Positions 1 through 8,452 of a stretch of DNA of 64,000 bases are shown here, piece by piece (within the stretch, counting starts at the first letter, position 1; every line of letters starts with the position of its first letter). The position numbers and the translations under genes are program-made. A model generated the notes under the pieces. It saw only the letters and a list, made by a program, of their open reading frames with translations, was not told the origin of the DNA and did no database searches. The DNA is from Cellulophaga sp. L1A9 (lineage in GTDB: Bacteria; Bacteroidota; Bacteroidia; Flavobacteriales; Flavobacteriaceae): positions 2,232,001 through 2,296,000 of the forward strand of contig NZ_CP047027.1 in the NCBI RefSeq assembly GCF_009797025.1, read 5' to 3'.

Positions 1-1247
1 AGTGGCACTTGAATGGATATCCAGAAGGCTTTGATCATTGGAAAATAATTGTGGATCAAGGGAATTACTACAATCCAGATTTTATTGAAAATGGCGATAC
101 TACCCGTATAGAAGGATATGCTACGGATATTATTACTAATGATGCTTTAGATTGGTTAAAAGACAGGAAGCAAGATACTACACCCTTTTTTCTAATGGTA
201 CAGCATAAGGCTCCGCATAGAAATTGGATGCCTGCGCTCCGTCATGCAAACAAATATGATAGTGTTTTATTTCCGCTTCCAGATACATACTTTCCAACTT
301 TTGAGAATCAATTGGCAAGTGCAGCACAATTGCAAACCATTTATAAGGATATGTATGAGGGTCATGATTTAAAAATGACGCAAGAATATGGCAGTGCTAC
401 ATTAGCTCACAATCCATGGCCTATAGATTTTGACCGGATGACTTTAGCGCAAAGGAAAGCCTGGGATGAAGCTTATCTTGCTAAAAATAATGCGCTCCAT
501 ACCGCAGATTTACACGGAGAAGCTTTAGCAAGGTGGAAAGGACAGCGGTACCTCCAAGATTATATGGCGACGATTGCAGCTGTAGATGAAGGCGTAGGGC
601 AGTTATTAGATTACCTAAAAGAACATAAGCTAGAAGAGAATACTATAATTGTGTATACTTCTGATCAAGGGTTTTATTTGGGTGAAAAAGGATGGTTTGA
701 CAAGCGGTTTATGTACGAAGTATCTTTTGGAACTCCACTGTTGATGCAATATTCAGGAACGATAAAAGGCAATACGACTATTAATGCTATGGTACAGAAT
801 TTAGATTTTGCTCCCACATTTTTAGATTTTGCAGGAATACCAGAATATGCATCAGAAATGCAAGGAGAATCATTCAAAGGTTTGCTAACCGGGAATGTGG
901 ATGAAGATGATTTTAGAAAGGTGATTTACTATCACTATTACGATTATCCGGCTTTTCATATGGTGAAAAAACATTACGGAATTAGAACTCAGAACTACAA
1001 ACTTATTCATTTTTTTGACGATATAGATGCATGGGAACTCTATGATCTTGAGAATGACCCTAAAGAACTTCATAACGTAATTGATGATATTAATTACAGA
1101 TATGTGCGTGCTATGATGCACAAAAAATTAGATAGTGTTCAAAAAGTCTATAAGGTCACAGACAAAGAATTTGAGAAAGCTCCGCAAGAGCAAATAGATA
1201 AGGCTCATAAACAGTTTAAAGGTTTAAGAGGGACACCTATGGAGTAA
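1..1247 (+). CDS. Sulfatase (arylsulfatase A family), C-terminal part, cut by window start
   Basis: This is the C-terminal part of a type I sulfatase, which removes sulfate esters, most likely from algal or host polysaccharide. The frame is open to base 1 and reads Trp-His-Leu before the first in-frame TTG at position 9. That matches the conserved KWHL metal/substrate motif of the family, so the true start lies left of the window. The motif SDQGFYLGEKGWFDKRFMYE, near position 660, is the typical late block of this family. The formylglycine site (CxPSR) would be upstream and is not visible. A downstream PUL partner is not seen here. The family call is firm; the substrate is unknown. Confidence 0.93.
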   Translation, partial: WHLNGYPEGFDHWKIIVDQGNYYNPDFIENGDTTRIEGYATDIITNDALDWLKDRKQDTTPFFLMVQHKAPHRNWMPALRHANKYDSVLFPLPDTYFPTFENQLASAAQLQTIYKDMYEGHDLKMTQEYGSATLAHNPWPIDFDRMTLAQRKAWDEAYLAKNNALHTADLHGEALARWKGQRYLQDYMATIAAVDEGVGQLLDYLKEHKLEENTIIVYTSDQGFYLGEKGWFDKRFMYEVSFGTPLLMQYSGTIKGNTTINAMVQNLDFAPTFLDFAGIPEYASEMQGESFKGLLTGNVDEDDFRKVIYYHYYDYPAFHMVKKHYGIRTQNYKLIHFFDDIDAWELYDLENDPKELHNVIDDINYRYVRAMMHKKLDSVQKVYKVTDKEFEKAPQEQIDKAHKQFKGLRGTPME

Positions 1248-1412
1248 TACCCATTACTACACATGTGACAAAAAAATTTTGAGTACTAACGCTTTGCTTA
1301 TGCGTTCATTATACATGTATTAGAGCACATTTTTTATTCGAATCAGTTGTAATTTTACGTGGTATACTCGCAAGAGTAGTATGTAAAAGACTAATGAATA
1401 AAAAATATATCT

Positions 1413-1976
1413 ATGAAACTACAAAACAAAAAAGTAGCCATTCTAGCTACAGACGGATTTGAAAAATCTGAATTATTTGAGCCCCTTACTGCTTTAAAAA
1501 ATGAAGGAGCATCTGTAGACATAATTTCAATTAAAGAAGGTGAAATAAAAAGTTGGGAAGATAAAAATTGGGGAGAAGCTATTGAAGTTACCAAACTAGT
1601 AAAAGATGCGAAAGAATTTGATTATGATGCGTTGGTTTTACCAGGAGGTGTAGCTAATCCAGATACCTTAAGAACGGACGAAGATTCCATACAGTTTATA
1701 CAAAGCTTCTTTAAGAGTCATAAACCGGTGGCTGCTATTTGTCATGCGCCTTGGTTGCTAATTAGCGCTGGGGTTATTGAAAATAGAGAAGTAACATCGT
1801 TTAAAAGTATTAAAGATGATGTGTTGAACGCTGGAGCAACTTGGTTAGATAAAGAAGTTGTTGTAGATAACGGCCTTGTTACGAGTAGAAATCCTGACGA
1901 TTTGCCCGCATTTATAAGTAAAGTAATTGAAGAAATTGGCGAGGGAAAACATGACAGGCAGGTTGCTAACGCTTAA
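1413..1976 (+). CDS. DJ-1/PfpI family protein
   Basis: This 187-residue protein has the size and pattern of the PfpI/YhbO branch of the DJ-1 superfamily. The nucleophile elbow is AICHAPW with Cys110, and the N-terminal FEKSE motif supplies the conserved acidic residue next to the Cys. Family members act as stress-protective glyoxalase or deglycase-like enzymes, or as peptidases, in the cytoplasm; which applies here cannot be told from sequence. It stands alone between the sulfatase and a strong terminator. Confidence 0.92.
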   Translation: MKLQNKKVAILATDGFEKSELFEPLTALKNEGASVDIISIKEGEIKSWEDKNWGEAIEVTKLVKDAKEFDYDALVLPGGVANPDTLRTDEDSIQFIQSFFKSHKPVAAICHAPWLLISAGVIENREVTSFKSIKDDVLNAGATWLDKEVVVDNGLVTSRNPDDLPAFISKVIEEIGEGKHDRQVANA

Positions 1977-2013
1977 CTTCTTAATGGAAATAAGCACACT
2001 TTAACTAATATAC

Positions 2014-2047
2014 AATCGGTCAGGAAAGTTCCTAGGCCGATTTTTTT
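2014..2047 (+). terminator. Rho-independent terminator after the DJ-1 gene
   Basis: An AATCGG/CCGATT stem with an inner AGGAA/TTCCT pairing is followed directly by a run of seven T. It separates the DJ-1 gene from the GH3-like gene. Confidence 0.75.
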
Positions 2048-2073
2048 CTAACCAACATAATACATTAAATTCC

Positions 2074-3594
2074 ATGGCTATTTTAGGAGCAGTAATAAAG
2101 GGCATCATAGATCTAAAAGATATACTTACCCCAGAATCCAACCCTGTTCAAGAACAAGAACAAGTATTAAAAGATTTGCTTGATAAAGCAAAGGATACTG
2201 AGTTTGGCATTCATTATAAATTTGATCAACTTTTAGCATCAGAAAATACGTCTAAGCAGTTTTCAGAAACTATTCCCTTTTTTGATTATAATAAAATGAA
2301 TGCGGAATGGTGGCATAAACTGCATGAAGGTGGCGAAAATATTACGTGGCCAGGAAAGCCAGACTATTACGCGTTGAGTTCAGGTACTACGGGAAAAACA
2401 AGCAAGAAAATTCCAGTAACATATGACATGATTGCTGCTATAAAAAGTACAGGTATAGATCAAGTAGCTGCGTTAGCAAATTTTGATTTACCTGCAGAAT
2501 TCTTTGAAAAAGGTATTTTAATGTTGGGGAGTTCTACAGATCTAACAGATAAGGACACGCATCTGGAGGGAGAAATAAGTGGGATAAGCGCGAGTAATAT
2601 TCCGTTTTGGTTTAGAGATTATTATAAACCAGGAGAAGAAATTGCACAAATTGAGGATTGGGACGAACGTGTTCAAAAAATATCTGATAATGCCAAAAAT
2701 TGGGATATTGGAGCCTTAAGCGGTATTCCTTCTTGGATAGAATTAATGCTAGGAAAAGTAATAGCAGACCATAATTTAAATAACATACATGAAATATGGC
2801 CCAACCTTCAAGTGTACACTTCTGGAGGTGTAGCCTTCGGTCCTTATGAAAAGAGCTTTATGGCTTTAATGGGGAAACCTATAACAGTTATAGATACCTA
2901 TTTAGCATCAGAAGGGTTTGTAGCTTTCCAATCTAGGCCAGAAACAGCTGCTATGAAATTAGCTACGAACAACGGAATCTATTTTGAGTTTGTGCCTTTC
3001 AAACCAGAATACATCAATCAAGATGGATCATTGACTAATAATGCCCCTACCTTGAGACTTTCTGAAGTAGAAAAAGATCAAGACTATGCCTTAATCCTTA
3101 GTACGGTTTCAGGAACGTGGCGTTACCTTATTGGAGATACTATTGAGTTTACAGATATAGAACGAGCAGAAATTAAAATTACAGGAAGAACCAAATTCTT
3201 TTTAAATACAGTCGGTTCTCAGTTATCAGTAAATAAATTGGACGATGCTGTTAATTATATAGAAGAAGTATTTAATGTAAAAATACCTGAATATACGTTG
3301 TGTGCTAAACGTTTTGAGGACGATTTTTACCACAGCTGGTATTTAGGTTGTGAGAGCAATTTAGTTATTGAAGAGGTGGTTGCTGCTTTAGATGAACATT
3401 TAAAAGAAGCCAATAAAAATTATAGAGTTGCCCGTTCTAAAGCATTAAAAGGTGTAAAAGTAGCCGTTATTTCTCCTTCCGTTTTTCATGAATGGAGTGG
3501 TACTAATAAAAAGAAAGGTGGTCAAGTAAAAATGGAACGTGTGATGAATGAAGAAAAGTTTAAAACATGGGAAGAATTTGTAGCAAAACAATAG
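2074..3594 (+). CDS. GH3-like acyl-acid-amido synthetase/adenylase
   Basis: A 506-residue member of the GH3 auxin-responsive promoter family, part of the ANL acyl-adenylate superfamily. The phosphate-binding loop reads YALSSGTTGKTSKKIP near residues 104-119. Later motifs TYLASEGF and YLIGDTIEF fit the adenylation and hinge regions, and the tail continues to EEFVAKQ. Plant GH3 enzymes join jasmonate or auxin carboxylates to amino acids, whereas the bacterial homologues have no established substrate. The gene is monocistronic and convergent with the next gene, ending inside a shared inverted repeat. Confidence 0.88.
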   Translation: MAILGAVIKGIIDLKDILTPESNPVQEQEQVLKDLLDKAKDTEFGIHYKFDQLLASENTSKQFSETIPFFDYNKMNAEWWHKLHEGGENITWPGKPDYYALSSGTTGKTSKKIPVTYDMIAAIKSTGIDQVAALANFDLPAEFFEKGILMLGSSTDLTDKDTHLEGEISGISASNIPFWFRDYYKPGEEIAQIEDWDERVQKISDNAKNWDIGALSGIPSWIELMLGKVIADHNLNNIHEIWPNLQVYTSGGVAFGPYEKSFMALMGKPITVIDTYLASEGFVAFQSRPETAAMKLATNNGIYFEFVPFKPEYINQDGSLTNNAPTLRLSEVEKDQDYALILSTVSGTWRYLIGDTIEFTDIERAEIKITGRTKFFLNTVGSQLSVNKLDDAVNYIEEVFNVKIPEYTLCAKRFEDDFYHSWYLGCESNLVIEEVVAALDEHLKEANKNYRVARSKALKGVKVAVISPSVFHEWSGTNKKKGGQVKMERVMNEEKFKTWEEFVAKQ

Positions 3595-3617
3595 TTGTAA
3601 GTAACTATTGTTTTGCT
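3582..3617. terminator. Bidirectional hairpin spanning two convergent stop codons
   Basis: A perfect 15-bp inverted repeat (3582-3596 against 3603-3617) has a six-base loop. It covers the last codons and stops of both convergent genes, so both proteins end in Ala-Lys-Gln. T-rich sequence is limited, so it may be a pausing or RNA-protecting hairpin rather than a classical terminator. Confidence 0.6.
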
Positions 3618-4255
3618 TTATCACGTTCTTCGACAAGAATCATAATTTCATCAGGAGATAAATAGTACTTTCTAATTCGTGCTTTATAAATTTCTGATAA
3701 ATTAGTGTTGTTTAATATAAAGTTTTTGGTGTCTAGAATGTACCCATCTAAGTTTTTCGCTACTGCATGAGAATCTGCTGCTCGCTCAGCTTCTTTGATT
3801 GATGCGTCTAAAAAGTAATATTTTATTCCAAACCAGATTAGGTTTAAGCTACTTCGGTTTCTATAATCCATTACATGACCTAGCTCGTGTCCTAACCAAC
3901 CTATCATGACGTTTTCGGGAATATCTTTGGTAGCGAATTTTTGGCCTTCTATTTCAAAATTTTCACTGATAAAAATATAATAACTTCGTTTCTTTTTGGG
4001 CCGTAATAAGCTTAAGAAAGAAGGCTGCGCTTGCATGATAGATTTTTTAATATCCTTCTTAAACTTGAACTCAATTCGGGTATTTTTTAATTCAGGATAA
4101 TGAGATAAGGCAAATTCTGCTTCCTTACGTATAGTATCAGGGATAATATGTTCTGGATTGTTTTCTATCATATTTTCGTAAAGTATAAGTGTGGCTAGTG
4201 CTAAAAGCAAAAAAGTGGCTAATTGCCACTTTTTATTTTTAATTCTCTTTTTCAT
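3605..4255 (-). CDS. Membrane-anchored putative zinc metalloprotease (HELGH)
   Basis: A 216-residue protein with one N-terminal hydrophobic segment (about residues 11-26) and a zincin motif HELGH at 123-127. The stretch IKEAERAAD about 28 residues later could give the third zinc ligand, as in M48-like minigluzincins. This suggests an envelope-tethered peptidase facing the periplasm. No close named family is recognised. The stop codon lies inside the inverted repeat shared with the GH3-like gene, and the start is 4 bases after the stop of the upstream beta-barrel gene, so the two probably form one transcript. Confidence 0.75.
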   Translation of the reverse strand: MKKRIKNKKWQLATFLLLALATLILYENMIENNPEHIIPDTIRKEAEFALSHYPELKNTRIEFKFKKDIKKSIMQAQPSFLSLLRPKKKRSYYIFISENFEIEGQKFATKDIPENVMIGWLGHELGHVMDYRNRSSLNLIWFGIKYYFLDASIKEAERAADSHAVAKNLDGYILDTKNFILNNTNLSEIYKARIRKYYLSPDEIMILVEERDKAKQ

Positions 4256-4259
4256 ATAT

Positions 4260-4730
4260 CTAAAATTGATATCTGATCCCTAAGGCGATATCTAAATCTA
4301 AATCGTCAGAATAATTGTCATTAAAGCCTAATTCAGGACGCATATCCAATGAAAGTATCAAAGGGAAATCAAAATTATATTCAATTCCTATATCACCTGC
4401 AATTAAGACAAAAGTACCATCGTTTTCTCCTGCATCAAAAGATCCAATTCCTGCACCTGCACCTACGAACCAATTGAAGTTTCCTTCAATAGGCATTACC
4501 CATTGGTATAAACCTACAAGCTTAAATGCGTCTACGTTGTTAGAATCTCTCCAACCTAAATCAAACTCTAAACGGTTGTTTTCTTTCAAATAGCGTTGGT
4601 ATGATATTTCTCCACCAAATCCGTCATTGTCTCCTAATCTAAGACCTAAAGCATTTTTAGAAATACTTTGTGCCTGTGCTGAAATGCTAGCGAGTAGAAT
4701 GATTGCAAATACACCTAATATTTTTTTCAT
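4260..4730 (-). CDS. Outer-membrane beta-barrel-like protein
   Basis: A 156-residue secreted protein. Residues 1-20 form a signal peptide ending ISAQAQ. The rest alternates polar and aromatic residues in short strands (for example ISYQRYL, FDLGWR, IGIEYNF) and ends in IRYQF with a terminal Phe, which is typical of small outer-membrane beta-barrels. No enzymatic motif is present. It is first in a two-gene unit with the HELGH protein. Confidence 0.75.
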   Translation of the reverse strand: MKKILGVFAIILLASISAQAQSISKNALGLRLGDNDGFGGEISYQRYLKENNRLEFDLGWRDSNNVDAFKLVGLYQWVMPIEGNFNWFVGAGAGIGSFDAGENDGTFVLIAGDIGIEYNFDFPLILSLDMRPELGFNDNYSDDLDLDIALGIRYQF

Positions 4731-4831
4731 TGTTGTTTTTTTAAAAAATTATTCGGGACAAATATATAGTAAACTTGTATATGCTATTGTTCAGTTCAAC
4801 GAATTTATTAACTCTTATGAAAATCATTGGA

Positions 4832-6253
4832 TTATAGCAACGGACTGAAAAATTTGGCAATTCCTTCTATAAAACGCTCGTAAACTGGGCGGTTTTTAAA
4901 GGTTTCGTAATCTAAGCTTTTATTAATTTCACAATATTCTGTAAATTCTTTACAAATAGCTTCGGTAATCTCCTTATCATAAATAACTGCATTTGCTTCA
5001 AAGTTATGTTCAAAGCTGCGGTAGTCAAAATTCCCAGATCCTATGGAGGCAATTTCATTATCAATCAATATAACTTTACTATGGGAGAAGTCGTCTCGTA
5101 AATAGATGTTTACGCCAATGGCAAGAAGCTCTTCAAACCTAGAGAACATAGAGTATTTTGCCATGAGCGAATCTGATTTATTCGGAATCAAAAGACTTAC
5201 TTGAATGCCACTCAAGGCCGCAATTTTGATGGCTTGTAATACCGTTGTGCCTGGAATAAAATAGGGATTGGCAATATAGATTGATGACGTAGCGCTATTG
5301 ATCATAGAAATATACTGCTGCATTACTGCGGGTTGTCTAGAATCTGGTCCGCTAGCCACTATTTGTACTGTACTTTCTCCAATAGGTTTAAGATTAGGTA
5401 GGTATTTCTCGTTGATGAGCATTTCTTTGCTGCTCGCAAAATGATAATCTTTAATGAAAATACGGTGCAAGCTATTGACCACAGGACCTTCTAATTGCAC
5501 ATGTAAATCTTTCCAAATACCAAGGGGGGATTCTTTTTTTACATATTTATCAGAAACATTTACACCTCCCGTAAATCCCAAGCAACCATCTATGATTAGA
5601 ATTTTTCTGTGATTTCTATAGTTTAAAGTAAATAGCAAACTGCCAAAACGTAATGGCATCATTGGATAAGCTTGTACACCAATATCTTTAAAGCGTTTTA
5701 TCGTTTTTCCTCTAAAAGAAAAGCTTCCTACAGAATCGTAGATTAAGCGCACTTCTACCCCTTCTTTTATTTTTTCTTTAAATAAGGCGTAAAACTGCTC
5801 TAATAGCTCGCCTTCTTCAAAAATATAATACTGTAAATGTATAAAGGACTTTGCGTTTTTTATAGCTTCAAAAATGGCATCAAAAGTTTCTTCGCCATCA
5901 TTAAGGACGTTAACCTTGTTGCCTTTATATGAAGGAAAGAATGTGTTTTTCTTATTTAAGTTAGATAGTTTTTCGTATTTATTGTCATGAACATGAATGT
6001 CATCTTCTGTTGTTGATAGGCTTTTATAGGTTTCATCATACAAGCGTCTTCTTTCTGTTTGTCTAAGCCTGAAAAAACGAAATTTTCTCCTGTTCACCCC
6101 AAAAAGATAATAGAGTATAGGACCACCAAAGGGGATGGCTAGAATAGTTAATAACCAACTCAATGATTTTGTAGGTCTTGATCCATGTAAAACAATACTC
6201 CCAAATGACCAAAGGGTCAATAATAGGTAAGCAATTAAAAGTACTGTTCTCAT
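4832..6253 (-). CDS. cls: Cardiolipin synthase (phospholipase D type)
   Basis: At 473 residues it matches the bacterial PLD-type cardiolipin synthases. Two hydrophobic segments at the N-terminus (about 1-22 and 30-52) are followed by two HKD catalytic motifs, HRKILIID at His215 and HSKVILID at His391, the second followed by GSGNFDYRS. The enzyme joins two phosphatidylglycerol molecules into cardiolipin plus glycerol at the inner membrane. The gene stands alone, divergent from the AsmA-like operon. Confidence 0.95.
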   Translation of the reverse strand: MRTVLLIAYLLLTLWSFGSIVLHGSRPTKSLSWLLTILAIPFGGPILYYLFGVNRRKFRFFRLRQTERRRLYDETYKSLSTTEDDIHVHDNKYEKLSNLNKKNTFFPSYKGNKVNVLNDGEETFDAIFEAIKNAKSFIHLQYYIFEEGELLEQFYALFKEKIKEGVEVRLIYDSVGSFSFRGKTIKRFKDIGVQAYPMMPLRFGSLLFTLNYRNHRKILIIDGCLGFTGGVNVSDKYVKKESPLGIWKDLHVQLEGPVVNSLHRIFIKDYHFASSKEMLINEKYLPNLKPIGESTVQIVASGPDSRQPAVMQQYISMINSATSSIYIANPYFIPGTTVLQAIKIAALSGIQVSLLIPNKSDSLMAKYSMFSRFEELLAIGVNIYLRDDFSHSKVILIDNEIASIGSGNFDYRSFEHNFEANAVIYDKEITEAICKEFTEYCEINKSLDYETFKNRPVYERFIEGIAKFFSPLL

Positions 6254-6413
6254 AATATAACGGTTGCTGATTTAAATTCTGAATCAAAGTACTCCATTTC
6301 TTATGACATTTGATAGTATCATCGCTATTTCAGTTAATTATAAATTGGATTGGAGCGCTGTTTAAGGTGCTAATTTAGGAAGTTTACAGTCTAAAGAAAA
6401 AACAACCTAACTT

Positions 6414-7955
6414 TTGAAACCATTAGTACAAAAGAAACATATTTTATGGACACTCGGAACAATTGTTCTGATTGTGCTCCTGTATAGTGCGGCACATTTT
6501 TATGTGAAAAACAAAATAGCGCATGGGTTAAAAGAAGAACTCACATCTACTTTGCAAGTGGAGTATGAAGCGTTGAGTTTGAGTTTACTTTTTAATCACC
6601 TCAGTCTGGAGAACATCACGCTAGCGCATCAATCGGTGTTAAATACTACAAAAATAGGTAGTCTAAGTCTAAACGGTTTTGGGTATTTAGAATATCTGAG
6701 GCATGGCACTATTTCCGTAGAACATATAAAAATAGACGATGTAAAAGCAGCATTTTATACAAAGGATTCCACGGAGACAAAAAAATCAAAAACATCAGCT
6801 TTCAAAGAAAAAATAAAGGTTCACAATTTTCAATTAACCAATGCGAACGTAAGGCTTATAGATAGAAAAACGGATAGTTTACAATTTTCTGCTGAAGCGA
6901 TAACTATGAGTCTGCAAGATGTTAAAGTATCTTCTAATACCGTACAGAACAAAATTCCTTTTACCTATTCTTCTTATACACTGGCGGCTAATGCTATTAA
7001 AACAGCTTTGGGACCTTACGAAGACCTGTATATCGATAAGTTTAAGTTAGACGGTGCTGTCGTAATCAACGGGGTGGAGTTAAAAACAAAGTATACGAAA
7101 GTAGCACTGCAAAAGCATATTAGCAAAGAGCGCGATTGGATTTATTTAAAAATACCCGAAGTAACACTTTCTAAGTTTGATTTTACGATTGAACAAGATT
7201 CATTTGATGTAAAAATCCCTTCCGTTGTATTGAAAGACTTGGCTTTAGAAATGTATAGAAACAAGCTCATGCCGGATGATTATAGCTTGAAAGATATGTT
7301 TGGAAAAACGATAAGAAACTTGCCTTTTGGTTTAACCATTCCTTGTTTGATGGTAGAAAATGGAAGCGTTTCTTACTCAGAGTTGGTAGCGCCTGGGACA
7401 AAACCAGGAGAACTAATTTTTACGGAGGTAACTTCCGTAATGAAAAACATTTCTAGCGTAGGATCAAAACCATTGACGATTAAGAACAAAGCAAAAATTA
7501 TGGGTGCAGCCCCAATTGAATTAGATTGGTCTTTTTACGAAGAGAACGGCAAGCATTTGTTTAAAGCTTCTGGGGTGATTTCTAATTTTAATACCAAAGA
7601 ATTAGATGCTTTTTTAAGACCTAATTTAAGAGCAGAAGCAAAAGGTACAATTGATGCCTTATACTTTACCATTAGCGGAGATGAATTTGTTTCCTCGGGA
7701 GATCTAAAGATGAGTTATTCCGATTTTAGTTTTGTGGTATTGAAAAAAGATCGATTGGGAGTAAACAAGCTTTTGACGGCACTCGTAAATATCTTCACGA
7801 ATGATGGTTCTAAAACCGATGAATATGGATTTAGATTTGGCCAAATTAAAGTAGAGAGAGATCCTACAAAATCCTTTTTTAATTATCTATGGATAAATGT
7901 AAAAGACGGAATTTTACACACGTTTACGGGTAACGGTAAAAAAGAAGAAAAGTAA
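6414..7955 (+). CDS. AsmA/DUF748-like envelope protein, TTG start
   Basis: A 513-residue protein with one N-terminal membrane anchor (about residues 10-30) and a long periplasmic beta-rich region. Segments such as SVEHIKIDDVKAAFY and FKLDGAVVINGVELK resemble the repeating strands of AsmA/DUF748 proteins, which are bridge-like or assembly factors between the membranes. An in-frame TAA lies six bases before the TTG at 6414, and the first internal ATG is about 160 codons in. TTG is therefore the only sensible start. It is the first gene of an operon with the ArsC-like gene and a second AsmA-like gene. Confidence 0.78.
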   Translation: MKPLVQKKHILWTLGTIVLIVLLYSAAHFYVKNKIAHGLKEELTSTLQVEYEALSLSLLFNHLSLENITLAHQSVLNTTKIGSLSLNGFGYLEYLRHGTISVEHIKIDDVKAAFYTKDSTETKKSKTSAFKEKIKVHNFQLTNANVRLIDRKTDSLQFSAEAITMSLQDVKVSSNTVQNKIPFTYSSYTLAANAIKTALGPYEDLYIDKFKLDGAVVINGVELKTKYTKVALQKHISKERDWIYLKIPEVTLSKFDFTIEQDSFDVKIPSVVLKDLALEMYRNKLMPDDYSLKDMFGKTIRNLPFGLTIPCLMVENGSVSYSELVAPGTKPGELIFTEVTSVMKNISSVGSKPLTIKNKAKIMGAAPIELDWSFYEENGKHLFKASGVISNFNTKELDAFLRPNLRAEAKGTIDALYFTISGDEFVSSGDLKMSYSDFSFVVLKKDRLGVNKLLTALVNIFTNDGSKTDEYGFRFGQIKVERDPTKSFFNYLWINVKDGILHTFTGNGKKEEK

Positions 7956-7971
7956 TCGGATTAATAATAAA

Positions 7972-8025
7972 ATGGAACAAGCCACTGTCATTGGGGCTTC
8001 TGGGCTAATTTTAATCAAAACTTAA
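7972..8025 (+). pseudogene. Possible 17-codon remnant of a Rossmann-fold protein
   Basis: The short frame ATG-to-TAA reads MEQATVIGASGLILIKT. It resembles the first beta-strand and GxxG turn of NAD(P)-binding proteins (VIGASGLIG), then stops. It ends four bases before the ArsC-like start. It may be a relic of a deleted gene, a leader peptide, or chance. Confidence 0.25.
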
Positions 8026-8028
8026 GAC

Positions 8029-8442
8029 ATGGAAGATATGGGAGTCATTTCAACGGATAAAAACAAAATTACGCTGTTCTACAATTCAGAAAGCAGTATC
8101 GGAAAACAATGTTATGGCTATGTACAAGCTTCTGATAAAGAAGTTTTAGGAATAGATATTTCTAAAACCAATATCACGGGAACGCAGTGGGCAGAACTCG
8201 CAGAGAAATTAGAAATACCTGTGAAGCAACTCATAGATACAGAACATCCAGATTTTGTAAAGCTATATGGGGCTAAAGATATAGACATGGAAGCTCACGA
8301 TTGGATGAAAATTTTAGATAAAAACCCCAAATTAGTACAACTTCCTGTTTTAATATTTGGCGAAAATTATTATCAGCTTACCTCTGGTGCCGATTTTAAA
8401 AAGTATCTTGAAGCCAATAGCGCAGGAATAGAAAAAAAATAA
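8029..8442 (+). CDS. ArsC/Spx-like thioredoxin-fold protein lacking the catalytic Cys
   Basis: A 137-residue protein with the arsenate reductase/Spx fold. The strand KITLFYNS aligns with ITIYHNP of ArsC, and PVLIFGENYYQLTSGADFKKYL matches the C-terminal part. The position of the ArsC catalytic cysteine (NPxC) holds Ser22, and the only nearby Cys is residue 27. Arsenate reduction by the usual mechanism is therefore unlikely. It lies between two AsmA-like genes in one operon, 10 bases before the second. An alternative start is ATG at 8038. Confidence 0.75.
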   Translation: MEDMGVISTDKNKITLFYNSESSIGKQCYGYVQASDKEVLGIDISKTNITGTQWAELAEKLEIPVKQLIDTEHPDFVKLYGAKDIDMEAHDWMKILDKNPKLVQLPVLIFGENYYQLTSGADFKKYLEANSAGIEKK

Positions 8443-8452
8443 ACACAACATT

